This document shows positions 18,457 through 28,163 of a DNA stretch of 64,000 nt, one piece after another (positions within the stretch are counted from its first letter, which is position 1; each line of letters starts with the position of its first letter). The DNA comes from Brevundimonas basaltis (GTDB lineage Bacteria > Pseudomonadota > Alphaproteobacteria > Caulobacterales > Caulobacteraceae), in contig NZ_JACHFZ010000001.1 in assembly GCF_014202075.1 (NCBI RefSeq), forward strand, positions 434,001-498,000, in the 5' to 3' direction. The position numbers and the translations under genes are program-made. The notes beneath the pieces are model-generated. The model ran no database searches, had not been told where the DNA came from, and saw only the letters and a program-made list of their open reading frames with translations.

Positions 18457-18912
18457 TTGGCCGTCCACCGCGTCACCAAAATCCTGCCTTATACGCCCGA
18501 CCAGCTGGCCGCGCTGGTCGCCGACGTGCGCGCCTATCCGGAGTTCGTGCCCTGGGTGAGCGGAATGCGGGTTTGGAATCCACGCGTGGAGGCGCCCGGC
18601 GTGTCGCTGGTCGACGCGGAGGCGGCCGTAGGATTCTCATTCCTGAAAGAGCGGTTCTCGACCTGGGTCCGGCATGACCGGAACCGCGACCTGGTCGAGG
18701 TGGGCCTGCTGCGCGGGCCGTTCAAATATCTGAAGAACCGCTGGGAGTTCTTTCCCGATCCCGCCGGGAGCCGGGTCGAGTTCATGATCGACTTCGCCTT
18801 CAAGTCGCGGCTGCTGGACGGCCTGCTGCACGCCAATTTCGACCGGGCCGTGGACCGCCTGATGCACTGTTTCGAGGCGCGAGCCGCGCATCTCTACGGG
18901 CCGAAGGGATGA
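18457..18912 (+). CDS. RatA/COQ10-type START-domain protein
   Basis: 151 residues from TTG 18457, eight bases after lipA. The SRPBCC/polyketide-cyclase fold starts with TKILPYTPDQLAALVADV and YPEFVPWVSGMRV. The family is annotated RatA (ribosome-associated toxin) in E. coli and COQ10 in mitochondria, where it binds ubiquinone. In alphaproteobacteria the COQ10-like role is usually favoured; the sequence alone does not decide. Its TGA overlaps the next ATG (18909-18912). Confidence 0.85.
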   Translation: MAVHRVTKILPYTPDQLAALVADVRAYPEFVPWVSGMRVWNPRVEAPGVSLVDAEAAVGFSFLKERFSTWVRHDRNRDLVEVGLLRGPFKYLKNRWEFFPDPAGSRVEFMIDFAFKSRLLDGLLHANFDRAVDRLMHCFEARAAHLYGPKG

Positions 18913-20021
18913 ACTTCGACTTCGACGCCGTGGTGGTGGGCGCCGGGGCGGTCGGTCTGGCCTGTGGCCGCGCCCTGTCCCGACGCGGGATTACGGTGCT
19001 GGTGCTCGAAAAGGAAGCGCACATCGGACAGGGCGTGTCGTCGCGCAACAGCGAGGTCATCCACGGCGGTCTCTACTATCCGACCGGATCGCTGAAGGCG
19101 CGGTTCTGCGTCGAGGGGCGGCGCGCGCTCTACGCCTTCCTCGACAGCCGCAAGGTCGACTATCGCAAGTGCGGCAAGCTGGTCGTGGCCACCGACGAGA
19201 CCGAGGTGGAGCGGATCGAGGCCGTCTTCCGGCAGGCGACCACCAACGCGGTGGAGGGGCTGGAGCATCTGACGGGCGCCCAGGCGAGGGCGCTGGAACC
19301 GGGCCTCAACGCCCGGGCCGCCATTCTGTCGCCCGAGAGCGGTGTGTTCGACAGCCACGGCTACATGTTGGCCCTGCAGGGCGAGATCGAGGACGCGGGT
19401 GGCTCGGTCGTCGTCTCGACGCCGTTCGAGCGGGCGGAGGCGCTGCCCGGCGGCGGCTTCACCGTCACGGCCGGCGGAGAGGGGGGCGCGACCCTGACGG
19501 CCCGCCTGCTGGTCACAGCGCCGGGATTGCAGGCGCAGGATGTGGCGGCCCGGATCGACGGCTACCCGGCTGATCGCATCCCCGAGGGCCATTTCGGCAA
19601 GGGCGTCTATTTCCGCCTGATCGGCAAGGCGCCGTTCGAGCGGCTGATCTATCCGCCGCCCATCCCGGGCGCGCTGGGCACCCACTATCGCAAGGATCTG
19701 GGCGGGCAGGCGGTGTTCGGGCCGGACCTGCAATATGTCGAGGGAGAGGACTATTCGGTCGACCCGGCCAGGGCGACCGAGTTCGGACATTACATCCGCC
19801 GTTTCTGGCCGGGTCTGCCGGAGGGCGCCCTGACGCCTGACTACGCCGGCGTCCGGCCCAAGCTGCACGGGCCGGGCGAGCCGCAGCCGGACTTTCAGCT
19901 GAGGGGCTCCGAGGATCACGGGATCGACGGGCTGATGGCGCTGTTCGGGATAGAGAGCCCCGGCCTGACCAGTTCGCTGGCGGTCGGTGAGGCTGTGGCG
20001 GGCAGTCTCCTCGATGACTGA
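18909..20021 (+). CDS. LhgO-like FAD-dependent oxidoreductase (L-2-hydroxyglutarate type)
   Basis: 370 residues, DAO-fold flavoprotein. The dinucleotide loop is VVGAGAVGLACGRALS. SRNSEVIHGGLYYPTGSLKA is typical of LhgO and L2HGDH relatives, as is GVRPKLHGPGEP near the C-terminus. The expected reaction oxidises L-2-hydroxyglutarate to 2-oxoglutarate, passing electrons to quinone. Substrate is inferred from family resemblance. It is coupled by ATGA to the RatA-like gene and overlaps the next GNAT gene by eight bases. Confidence 0.85.
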   Translation: MNFDFDAVVVGAGAVGLACGRALSRRGITVLVLEKEAHIGQGVSSRNSEVIHGGLYYPTGSLKARFCVEGRRALYAFLDSRKVDYRKCGKLVVATDETEVERIEAVFRQATTNAVEGLEHLTGAQARALEPGLNARAAILSPESGVFDSHGYMLALQGEIEDAGGSVVVSTPFERAEALPGGGFTVTAGGEGGATLTARLLVTAPGLQAQDVAARIDGYPADRIPEGHFGKGVYFRLIGKAPFERLIYPPPIPGALGTHYRKDLGGQAVFGPDLQYVEGEDYSVDPARATEFGHYIRRFWPGLPEGALTPDYAGVRPKLHGPGEPQPDFQLRGSEDHGIDGLMALFGIESPGLTSSLAVGEAVAGSLLDD

Positions 20022-20544
20022 GGTCTTCATCCGCGAGGCCGTAGCGGCCGACATCCCGGCGCTGCACCGGTTGATCGAAAGCGCCTATCGCGGCGAGGTC
20101 TCGCGCGCCGGCTGGACGACCGAGGCCGACCTGCTGGCGGGGCAGCGCACCGATCCCGAGGATTTGGCGTCCGTGCTCGCCGATCCGGCGCAGGCCATGC
20201 TGACCGCCTGGAGAGGCGAGGAACTCCTCGGCTGCATCCTGATCGCCGACCGGGGCGGCGAGACGGGCTATTTCGGCATGCTGTCGGTCAGCCCGCCCCT
20301 GCAAGGCGGCGGACTGGGCCGCCGGCTGGTCGAGGCCGCTCATCAGGCGCTCGCGGACAGGTTCGGCGCGCGGCGGGTGCGCATCTCGGTGTTCCCGCAG
20401 CGCGAAACCCTGATCGACTGGTACCGGCGGCTTGGGTATGCGCCGACCGGCGAGACGCTGCCGTTCCCCTATGGCGACCCGCGCTTCGGCTTGCCGCTCC
20501 GCGACGACCTGCATTTCATCGTCATGGAACGCCCGCTGGCTTGA
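20014..20544 (+). CDS. GNAT-family N-acetyltransferase
   Basis: 176 residues from ATG 20014. The acetyl-CoA loop is PPLQGGGLGRRLVEAA (Q/RxxGxG/A), preceded by the core strand YFGMLSVSP. RISVFPQRETLIDWYRRLGY is the C-terminal GNAT strand and helix. Substrate is unknown. The start lies eight bases inside the end of the LhgO-like gene, so both are probably on one transcript. Confidence 0.87.
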   Translation: MTEVFIREAVAADIPALHRLIESAYRGEVSRAGWTTEADLLAGQRTDPEDLASVLADPAQAMLTAWRGEELLGCILIADRGGETGYFGMLSVSPPLQGGGLGRRLVEAAHQALADRFGARRVRISVFPQRETLIDWYRRLGYAPTGETLPFPYGDPRFGLPLRDDLHFIVMERPLA

Positions 20545-20575
20545 CCGTTCACGCGTCAGGCCGCACTCGCACAAA

Positions 20576-21091
20576 ATGGAATTTCGCACCCCCCGGCTAG
20601 TCCTGCGCTCCGCCCGGCCGGACGATCTGGCGGCGATGCACGCCGTCCTGTCCGATCCGCGCGCAACCCGCTGGTGGTCGACGCCGCCGCACGACTGCCT
20701 CGACCAGACCGCGCAGTGGCTGAGCAGCATGATCGCCAACGGGCCGGATCAGCCGGACTTCGTCATCGAGCGCGCTGGCGTCGTTATCGGCAAGGCGGGT
20801 TTCTGGAAGCTGCCGGAGATCGGCTACATCCTGCACCCCGACCACTGGGGGCAGGGGTTCGCCCGGGAAGCGGTGGAGGCCGCGATCGGTCATGTCTTCA
20901 CCACCCGGGACATCGACGACCTGACCGCAGACGTCGATCCGGAGAACGTCGCCTCGATTCGCCTGCTGGAACGGCTCGGCTTCGTGCGCACCGGGTTCGC
21001 GGAGCGCACCTGGGAGATCGCTGGCGAGTGGAAGGACAGCCTGTACTATGGACTGTCCCGCGCGGACTGGAGCTCGCGTCAGCGCACTTGA
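20576..21091 (+). CDS. GNAT-family N-acetyltransferase (RimJ/RimL type)
   Basis: 171 residues from ATG 20576. It opens with FRTPRLVLRSARPDDLAAM, the RimJ/RimL-like beginning. The acetyl-CoA loop is HWGQGFAREAVEAAIGHVF, and ENVASIRLLERLGFVRTGF is the usual final block. This branch acetylates ribosomal protein N-termini or small molecules; the target is unknown. It is 31 bp after the previous GNAT gene and of a different subfamily, so not a recent duplicate. Confidence 0.87.
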   Translation: MEFRTPRLVLRSARPDDLAAMHAVLSDPRATRWWSTPPHDCLDQTAQWLSSMIANGPDQPDFVIERAGVVIGKAGFWKLPEIGYILHPDHWGQGFAREAVEAAIGHVFTTRDIDDLTADVDPENVASIRLLERLGFVRTGFAERTWEIAGEWKDSLYYGLSRADWSSRQRT

Positions 21092-21201
21092 ACTCGCGGT
21101 CGGGTTCAGGCATAAGCCCGCGCTCGCGTGGCGGCTCTTCCGGGGGCCGCCGCTGTTGTTTTCGCGCCTTCCGGCGCCCGACCTAGAAGATTGAGACGGA
21201 C

Positions 21202-21384
21202 ATGGCCGTTCCGAAGCGCAAAGTATCGCCCTCGCGTCGCAACATGCGCCGCGCCCACGACTCGCTGGGCTCCAACCCGCACGTCGAGGACAAGGACACG
21301 GGCGAGCTGCGCCGCTCGCACCACATCGACCTGAAGACCGGAACCTATCGCGGCCGGCAGGTCCTGACGCCCAAGGAAGACTAG
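21202..21384 (+). CDS. rpmF: 50S ribosomal protein L32
   Basis: 60 residues. The conserved [20 protein letters not shown] start and [19 protein letters not shown] end are complete. The zinc-ribbon cysteines found in some L32 proteins are absent, the usual alphaproteobacterial form. It has a 110-bp leader and is followed by a strong hairpin terminator, so it looks like a single-gene transcript. Confidence 0.97.
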   Translation: MAVPKRKVSPSRRNMRRAHDSLGSNPHVEDKDTGELRRSHHIDLKTGTYRGRQVLTPKED

Positions 21385-21426
21385 GTCTTTCGACTGGTTC
21401 GGACCCCGGGTCCGGCGAAGCTTTTC

Positions 21427-21457
21427 ACGGCGCGCGATGGCCTCGCGCGCCGTTTTC
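21427..21457 (+). terminator. Rho-independent terminator after rpmF
   Basis: A perfect 11-bp stem (ACGGCGCGCGA with TCGCGCGCCGT, 21427-21437 and 21443-21453) closes a five-base loop and is followed by a short T run (21453-21456). It lies about 40 bp after the rpmF stop and separates it from the lipoprotein gene. Confidence 0.85.
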
Positions 21458-21496
21458 GTGCGTTGTAGGCGGCGGCAGCAACGTCGGAGACGCTCC

Positions 21497-22078
21497 ATGA
21501 CCCGCCTCATCGCCCTCGGTTCGACCGCCGTCCTGGTCCTCGCCGCCTGTGGCGCCCCGCCGCCTGAACCCGTCAGGGCTCCGGATCTGCCTGCAGTTCC
21601 GGCTCCCAGCGCTGAGCCGTTGACCGCTCTGGGATTTGGTCCGCTGCGCATCGGCATGACCCGCGCCGAGGTCGTTGCGGCGCTCGGCCCCGACGCCGAC
21701 CCCGAGTCGCCCGGCGGCCCGGACCCCGCGTCCTGTGACATGTTCCGGCCGGAGCGCGCGCCCGAAGGCCTGGAGGTGATGATCGAGGACGGCGTGCTGA
21801 CCAGCATCTGGCTCAGCCGCAATACGGTTGTCGCGACGGACCGTGCGCTGACCATCGGCGATACGGCCGCCGAGGTGAAGCGCGTCTACGGCGCGGCCGC
21901 GAAGGTCGAACCACACGAATATGAGTCCGCGCCAGCCGAATACATCATGGTCTGGTCCAACGCCGACCACCAGAGCCCCGCCGCGCGGGGCCTGAAATAC
22001 GAGATCGGGATGGACGGCCACGTCCAGCACATCGCCGGGGGCGGACCGAGCATCCAATACGTCGAGGGCTGCGCCTGA
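21497..22078 (+). CDS. Putative outer-membrane/periplasmic lipoprotein
   Basis: 193 residues. The N-terminus has a basic start, a hydrophobic stretch and a lipobox L-A-A-Cys18, so it should be lipidated. A proline-rich spacer follows, then a compact domain starting LGFGPLRIGMTRAEVVAALG, which resembles repeats found in small secreted proteins of unknown function (SmpA/BamE-like in outline). ATG 21497 is preceded by CGGAGA. I do not recognise a specific family. Confidence 0.75.
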   Translation: MTRLIALGSTAVLVLAACGAPPPEPVRAPDLPAVPAPSAEPLTALGFGPLRIGMTRAEVVAALGPDADPESPGGPDPASCDMFRPERAPEGLEVMIEDGVLTSIWLSRNTVVATDRALTIGDTAAEVKRVYGAAAKVEPHEYESAPAEYIMVWSNADHQSPAARGLKYEIGMDGHVQHIAGGGPSIQYVEGCA

Positions 22079-22144
22079 CGGCGGTCAGGCGCTTGGCGAT
22101 TCGGAAGGCGTTGGGCTAAACCCGCCATCCAATCCTCGCCCTGA

Positions 22145-23434
<1,290 letters not shown>

Positions 23435-23445
23435 TCTCCGGATCG

Positions 23446-23478
23446 GCCTCGCTTCGCTCGTTGTCCGAGGATGACGGG
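23446..23478. repeat. Partial copy of the GTCATCCTCGG dispersed repeat
   Basis: Read on the minus strand, 23478-23446 begins CCCGTCATCCTCGGAC and then diverges into GAGCGAAGCGAGG. The first half matches the repeat arms at 28026-28055 and 28123-28152. It can fold as CCTCG paired with CGAGG. It lies in the eno-ftsB gap. Confidence 0.6.
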
Positions 23479-23562
23479 TTTTATGGCCAAGCTACGGTTC
23501 GTTAGGCATTTTCGGTCAGGACTCGTCAATCGTGAGTCCACGCTCAGAAGGAGCGTCCGTCA

Positions 23563-23892
23563 GTGCCCGAACGGATGAAGCCGTATTTCCCGTCAGCAAT
23601 CCTGATGCTGCTGATCGCCTACCTGGGCGTCCAAGCCCTGACCGGCGAACGCGGGCTGCTGAGCGGCGGCGAGCGCGAGGCCATGCTGTTGCGCCGCGAG
23701 GCCCAGCTGGCGGGGATTCTGGAGCAGCGGCGGGATCTTGAAGTCCGCGTCCGCTACCTGCGCACCGACAGCCTGTCGCGGGATCTGCTCGAGGAGAGGG
23801 CCCGCGCCGTGCTCGGCTTCGCCGACCCCCGCGACTATGTGATCCGGGTCTCCGCGCCCGCTCCGGAGGCCGGGTCGACGCCGAAGGCGTGA
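23563..23892 (+). CDS. ftsB: FtsB-like septum formation initiator (DivIC family)
   Basis: 109 residues. GTG 23563 has AAGGAG upstream; ATG 23575 is an alternative. One membrane helix (~8-22, FPSAILMLLIAYLGVQAL) is followed by a coiled-coil region (~35-75) with heptad-like leucines and arginines, the FtsB layout. The tail has DLLEERARAVLGFADPRDYVI, common in alphaproteobacterial members. It should bind FtsL and FtsQ in the divisome. Location between eno and pdhA is the usual one. Confidence 0.88.
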   Translation: MPERMKPYFPSAILMLLIAYLGVQALTGERGLLSGGEREAMLLRREAQLAGILEQRRDLEVRVRYLRTDSLSRDLLEERARAVLGFADPRDYVIRVSAPAPEAGSTPKA

Positions 23893-24005
23893 ACTTTCGT
23901 TACAGCTTGACCGGAGCGCTTTGCGTTTCGGGAACGAAGGCTGCTAAAGCCCCTTTCCGTAACGACAAGAGGTCCTGGAAGCGGGGCCCAGCCGGGAGAT
24001 GACGG

Positions 24006-25034
24006 ATGGCGAAAGCCCCCGCCGCCAAAGCTGATTCCAGCAAGGCGACCAAACTGCCCAACACGCCGACGGCCTCCAAGGAGGACCTGCTGCGATTTTA
24101 CCGTGAGATGGTGCTGATCCGCCGTTTCGAGGAGCGCGCGGGCCAGCTCTACGGCATGGGCCTGATTGGCGGCTTCTGCCACCTCTACATTGGCCAGGAG
24201 GCCGTGGCGGTGGGCGTTCAGGAGAGCGTCAAACAGGGCCACGACAAGATCATCACCGGCTACCGCGACCACGGCCACATGCTGGCCGCCGGCATGGACC
24301 CGAAAGAGGTCATGGCCGAGCTGACCGGCCGCATCGGCGGCTCGTCCAAGGGCAAGGGCGGTTCGATGCACATGTTCGACACCGCCACGGGCTTCTACGG
24401 CGGCCACGGCATCGTCGGGGCCCAGGTCGCGCTCGGCACCGGTCTGGCCTTCGCGGGTCGTTATCGCGGGGATGACTCGGTGGCGTTTGTGTACTTTGGC
24501 GATGGCGCGGCGAACCAGGGACAGGTCTACGAGAGCTTCAACATGGCCCAGCTGTGGAAGCTGCCGGCCATCTACATCATCGAGAACAATCAGTACGCCA
24601 TGGGCACGAGCATCGAGCGCTCGTCGTCGACGACCGACCTGAGTCAGCGCGGGGCCAGCTTCGGCATTCCGGGCGAGCAGGTCGACGGCATGGACGTGCT
24701 GGCGGTGCGCGACGCGGTGGCCAAGGCCGTCAAGCGGGCGAGGGAAGGGGGCGGTCCCTACATCCTCGAGGTGAAGACCTACCGCTACCGCGGCCACTCG
24801 ATGTCGGACCCGGCCAAATACCGTTCCAAGGAGGAGGTCGACGAGGTCAAGAAGACCCGCGACCCGATCGATCACATCAAGACCCTGCTGGCCGCCGCCA
24901 AGGCGACAGAGGACGAGCTCAAGGCCATCGACAACGAGGTCAAGGCCATCGTCGCCGAGGCGGTGCAGTTCGCCCAGGAAAGCCCGGAGCCGGATCCGTC
25001 CGAGCTCTACACCGACGTCTACGTGGAGGCCTGA
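24006..25034 (+). CDS. pdhA: Pyruvate dehydrogenase E1 component, alpha subunit
   Basis: 342 residues. The thiamine-diphosphate motif GDGAANQGQVYESFNMA and the downstream ENNQYAMGT are intact, as is GSKGKGGSMHMF-type SSKGKGGSMHMFD near the active site. TYRYRGHSMSDPAKYRSKEE is the phosphorylation-loop region of E1-alpha. The N-terminal ~20 residues are Ala/Lys-rich. It pairs with pdhB to decarboxylate pyruvate. Start ATG 24006 has GGGAGATGACGG upstream. It is three bases before pdhB. Confidence 0.97.
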   Translation: MAKAPAAKADSSKATKLPNTPTASKEDLLRFYREMVLIRRFEERAGQLYGMGLIGGFCHLYIGQEAVAVGVQESVKQGHDKIITGYRDHGHMLAAGMDPKEVMAELTGRIGGSSKGKGGSMHMFDTATGFYGGHGIVGAQVALGTGLAFAGRYRGDDSVAFVYFGDGAANQGQVYESFNMAQLWKLPAIYIIENNQYAMGTSIERSSSTTDLSQRGASFGIPGEQVDGMDVLAVRDAVAKAVKRAREGGGPYILEVKTYRYRGHSMSDPAKYRSKEEVDEVKKTRDPIDHIKTLLAAAKATEDELKAIDNEVKAIVAEAVQFAQESPEPDPSELYTDVYVEA

Positions 25035-25037
25035 CTC

Positions 25038-25265
25038 GTGACCGACATTCTCATGCCGGCGCTGTCGCCCACGATGGAAGAGGGCACGCTGACCAAATGG
25101 CACATCAAGGCGGGCGACACCGTGTCGGCCGGCGACGTGATCGCCGAGATCGAAACCGACAAGGCGACCATGGAGGTCGAGGCCGTCGACGAGGGCGAGG
25201 TGCTGGAAATCCTCGTCGCCGAGGGCTCGGAAAACGTGAAGGTCAACACGCCGATCGCCCGTCTG
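25038..25265 (+). repeat. Lipoyl-domain direct repeat, copy 1 (in pdhB)
   Basis: The first 76 codons match the first 76 codons of pdhC (26740-26967) at 66 of 76 residues by eye, with long stretches of matching DNA. The pair forms a direct repeat about 1.7 kb apart. Confidence 0.85.
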
Positions 25266-26429
25266 GCGGGTGAAGACGGCGCGGCGAATTCGACGACGAA
25301 ATCCGGGGACTCCGGAGACAGCGGAAAGACGACTTCGGAGACTTCGGAGACCAGGGCCGCTAAGGAGACCGGCGACCCGGAGAAGGCGTCGTCGCAGACG
25401 GCGACCCCGAAGGTCGAGCTGAAGGATCCCGAGGTTCCCGCCGACGCCAAACTGGTCAAGACCACCATCCGCGACGCCCTGCGCGACGCCATGGCCGAAG
25501 AGATGCGCCGCGACGAGGGCGTCTTCCTGATCGGCGAGGAGGTCGCCCAGTATCAGGGCGCCTACAAGGTCAGCCGCGAGCTGCTGCAGGAGTTCGGCGA
25601 CAAGCGCGTCGTCGACACCCCGATCACCGAGCACGGCTTCGCCGGCCTCGGCGTCGGCGCGGCGATGGCGGGCCTGAAGCCGATCGTGGAGTTCATGACG
25701 TTCAACTTCGCCATGCAGGCCATCGACCACATCATCAATTCGGCCGCCAAGACGCTCTACATGTCGGGCGGCCAGATCCGCGCCAGCATCGTCTTCCGCG
25801 GACCCAACGGCGCCGCCAGCCGCGTCGGCGCCCAGCACAGCCAGGACTATTCCGCCTGGTACGCCCAGGTGCCCGGGTTGAAGGTCATCGCTCCCTATGA
25901 CGCCGCCGACGCCAAGGGGCTGATGAAGGCCGCCATCCGCGACCCCAACCCCGTCGTCTTCCTCGAGCACGAGATGATGTACGGGCTGGAGTTCGACGTG
26001 CCCGAGGTCGAGGACTATCTGGTGCCGATCGGCAAGGCCAAGGTGCGTCGCGAAGGCACGGACGTGACCATCACCGCCCACAGTCGCATGGTCGGCTTCG
26101 CCCTGCAGGCCGCCGAGAAACTGGCGGAGGAGGGGATCAGCTGCGAGGTCGTCGATCTGCGCACCCTGCGCCCGCTCGACCACGAAACCATCGTCGAGAG
26201 CGTCAAGAAGACGAGCCGTCTGGTTTCGGCCGAGGAGGGGTGGGGGCCGATGGGCGTCGGCGCCGAGGTCGTGGCCCGGGTGATCGAACACGCCTTCGAC
26301 TATCTGGATGCGCCGCCGCTGCGGGTCCACCAGGAGGACGTGCCGCTGCCCTACGCCGCCAATCTGGAGGCGCTGTCGCTGCCGGGCGCCGACAAGATCG
26401 TCGCCGCCGTGAAACAGGTGATGGCATGA
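25038..26429 (+). CDS. pdhB: Pyruvate dehydrogenase E1 beta subunit with N-terminal lipoyl domain
   Basis: 463 residues. Residues 1-78 are a lipoyl domain with the modified lysine at 42 in ETDKATME. A Ser/Thr/Glu-rich linker spans ~80-135. The E1-beta fold (~136-463) has [36 protein letters not shown] and [16 protein letters not shown]. Lipoylated E1-beta is known in alphaproteobacteria such as Zymomonas and rhizobia. GTG start with GGAGG eight bases upstream. Its stop overlaps the DUF5076 start (ATGA 26426-26429). The lipoyl domain is nearly the same as in pdhC. Confidence 0.97.
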   Translation: MTDILMPALSPTMEEGTLTKWHIKAGDTVSAGDVIAEIETDKATMEVEAVDEGEVLEILVAEGSENVKVNTPIARLAGEDGAANSTTKSGDSGDSGKTTSETSETRAAKETGDPEKASSQTATPKVELKDPEVPADAKLVKTTIRDALRDAMAEEMRRDEGVFLIGEEVAQYQGAYKVSRELLQEFGDKRVVDTPITEHGFAGLGVGAAMAGLKPIVEFMTFNFAMQAIDHIINSAAKTLYMSGGQIRASIVFRGPNGAASRVGAQHSQDYSAWYAQVPGLKVIAPYDAADAKGLMKAAIRDPNPVVFLEHEMMYGLEFDVPEVEDYLVPIGKAKVRREGTDVTITAHSRMVGFALQAAEKLAEEGISCEVVDLRTLRPLDHETIVESVKKTSRLVSAEEGWGPMGVGAEVVARVIEHAFDYLDAPPLRVHQEDVPLPYAANLEALSLPGADKIVAAVKQVMA

Positions 26430-26743
26430 GCGAGCCCGAAGAGCACCAGCTGAAGACCCCGGACAGCGTCGCCGCCGATCCCGAGGCCGTCGAGATCCTG
26501 CGCATGTGGTGGTCGAAGCAGGAGCCAGTGATGTCGGTCAAGCCGGCCTTCAACGACCCGGCCATGTTCGGCCGCATGCTGGCCTATGCCGCCACCCATA
26601 TGGCGCACGGCTACAAGGTTCGGCACGGCATGGACGAGCGGCACGCCTACAACCAGATCCTGACTGGCATGAGCGACGCCATCAAGGCGCAGAACGTCCA
26701 GACCGTCACGGAACCGCTCGAACCGTCGGGGAGCGCGCAATGA
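26426..26743 (+). CDS. DUF5076 protein coupled inside the PDH operon
   Basis: 105 residues, no signal peptide or membrane segment. The DUF5076-like core is [20 protein letters not shown] followed by [20 protein letters not shown] and a final helix around [12 protein letters not shown]. The function is unknown to me. Its ATG overlaps the pdhB stop and its stop overlaps the pdhC start, both as ATGA, so it is translated with E1-beta and E2. That placement suggests a role with the pyruvate dehydrogenase complex, but this is inference. Confidence 0.82.
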   Translation: MSEPEEHQLKTPDSVAADPEAVEILRMWWSKQEPVMSVKPAFNDPAMFGRMLAYAATHMAHGYKVRHGMDERHAYNQILTGMSDAIKAQNVQTVTEPLEPSGSAQ

Positions 26744-26967
26744 CCGACATCCTGATGCCCGCCCTGTCGCCCACCATGGAGGAGGGCGTACTGGCCAAAT
26801 GGCACGTCAAGGTCGGCGATGTCGTCTCCGCCGGCGACGTCATCGCCGAGATCGAGACCGACAAGGCGACCATGGAGGTCGAGGCCGTCGACGAGGGCGA
26901 GATCACCGACATCCTCGTGGCCGAAGGGACCGAGGGGGTGAAGGTCAACACCCCGATCGCGCGACTG
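26740..26967 (+). repeat. Lipoyl-domain direct repeat, copy 2 (in pdhC)
   Basis: This is the counterpart of 25038-25265. The ten residue differences lie mostly at positions 17-28 and 55-65, and the segment around the modified lysine is identical. Confidence 0.85.
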
Positions 26968-28014
26968 AAGGACGAGGGCGGTGCGGCCGCTCCGGCGCCG
27001 AAGGCCGCGCCCGCGAAGGCAGAACCGGCCAAGGCCGAGCCCCCGAAAGCGGACGCCGCCCCCGCCGCTGCTCCGGCCCAGAAGGCGCCCGCTGCGCCGT
27101 CGAAGGACGGCGAGCGCATTTTCGCCTCGCCGCTGGCGCGCCGCATCGCGGCCCAGAACGGCGTCGATCTGAAGTCCGTCAAGGGCACCGGGCCGCACGG
27201 CCGCATCGTCAAGCGTGACGTTGAGGGCGCGGGCAAGGGCGGGGCGCAACCTTCGCCCGCCGCCGGGGCTCCGGCCGGCGAGGTCCGCAAGGTCCAGTCG
27301 CTGGCTCAGATGGGCATCCCGGACGGCAGCTACGACCTGATCCCGCTGGACGGCATGCGCAAGGCCATCGCCCGGCGTCTGACCGACAGCTTCCGCGACG
27401 TGCCGCATTTCCCGCTGACCATCGATTGCGACATCGACGGCCTGCTGGCCGCCCGCGCCAAGGTCAATGCGATGCTGGAGAAGGACGGGGTCAAGGTCTC
27501 GGTCAACGACTTCGTCATCAAGGCCTCCGCCATGGCCCTGAAGGCCGTGCCGGAAGCCAACGCCAGCTATTCACCCGAGGGCATCGCCATGCACCACAAC
27601 GCCGATGTGGCGATGGCGGTGGCCATCGACGGCGGCCTGATCACCCCGATCATCCGCAAGGCCGAGACCAAGACGCTGTCGCAGATCGCCACGGAGTCAA
27701 AGGATCTCGCCAAACGCGCCCGCGACCGCAAGCTGAAGCCCGAGGAGTTCCAGGGCGGCACCTTCAGCGTGTCGAACCTGGGCATGTTCGGCATCAAGTC
27801 ATTCGCCTCGATCATCAACGAGCCGCAGGGCGCGATCATGAGCGTCGGGGCAGGGGAGCAGCGCCCCGTGGTCAAGAACGGCGAGTTGGCCGTGGCCACG
27901 GTGATGTCGGTCACCCTGACCTGCGATCACCGCGTCGTCGACGGCGCGATCGGTGCAAAATTCCTGCAGGTCTTCAAGGCGATGATCGAAGATCCTGTGA
28001 CGATGCTGGCGTAA
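26740..28014 (+). CDS. pdhC: Dihydrolipoamide acetyltransferase (PDH E2)
   Basis: 424 residues. The lipoyl domain (1-78) has Lys42 in ETDKATME. An Ala/Pro/Lys-rich flexible linker (~80-120) follows, then the E3/E1-binding domain (~121-160, [31 protein letters not shown]), a second linker, and the catalytic domain (~200-424) ending in [17 protein letters not shown], which holds the catalytic His and Asp. It transfers the acetyl group to CoA. One lipoyl domain here and one on E1-beta give the complex two sites. The start overlaps DUF5076 by four bases. Confidence 0.97.
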   Translation: MTDILMPALSPTMEEGVLAKWHVKVGDVVSAGDVIAEIETDKATMEVEAVDEGEITDILVAEGTEGVKVNTPIARLKDEGGAAAPAPKAAPAKAEPAKAEPPKADAAPAAAPAQKAPAAPSKDGERIFASPLARRIAAQNGVDLKSVKGTGPHGRIVKRDVEGAGKGGAQPSPAAGAPAGEVRKVQSLAQMGIPDGSYDLIPLDGMRKAIARRLTDSFRDVPHFPLTIDCDIDGLLAARAKVNAMLEKDGVKVSVNDFVIKASAMALKAVPEANASYSPEGIAMHHNADVAMAVAIDGGLITPIIRKAETKTLSQIATESKDLAKRARDRKLKPEEFQGGTFSVSNLGMFGIKSFASIINEPQGAIMSVGAGEQRPVVKNGELAVATVMSVTLTCDHRVVDGAIGAKFLQVFKAMIEDPVTMLA

Positions 28015-28025
28015 CCTTTTCGCTT

Positions 28026-28055
28026 GTCATCCTCGGGCCTGTCTCGAGGACCCAT
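28026..28055. repeat. Left arm of a small inverted-repeat element between pdhC and lpd
   Basis: The 30 bases from GTCATCCTCGGGC to GACCCAT match the reverse complement of 28123-28152 with about four differences. The arm also folds on itself (CCTCG with CGAGG). Together with the 67 bp between the arms this makes a ~127-bp REP-doublet or MITE-like unit. Confidence 0.75.
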
Positions 28056-28122
28056 CGTTCCAACGCAAGGATCAGGGATCGGCGGGCGCAACCTACCGGC
28101 GGTGTTCGTGTCCGAACCCGCC

Positions 28123-28152
28123 ATGGGCCCTCGGGACACGCCCGAGGGTGAC
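28123..28152. repeat. Right arm of a small inverted-repeat element between pdhC and lpd
   Basis: This arm is the inverse of 28026-28055 and has a strong internal hairpin (CCTCGGG, loop ACACG, CCCGAGG). It ends 11 bases before the lpd ATG, so a folded transcript could influence lpd translation or the level of the downstream message. Confidence 0.75.
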
Positions 28153-28163
28153 GGAGTTTAGAG

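Noticed and set aside
23835..26330. Long open frame on the minus strand across pdhA and pdhB
   Set aside because: It is antisense to well-matched PDH genes, has no recognisable domain and shows the low-complexity look of a GC-rich shadow frame.
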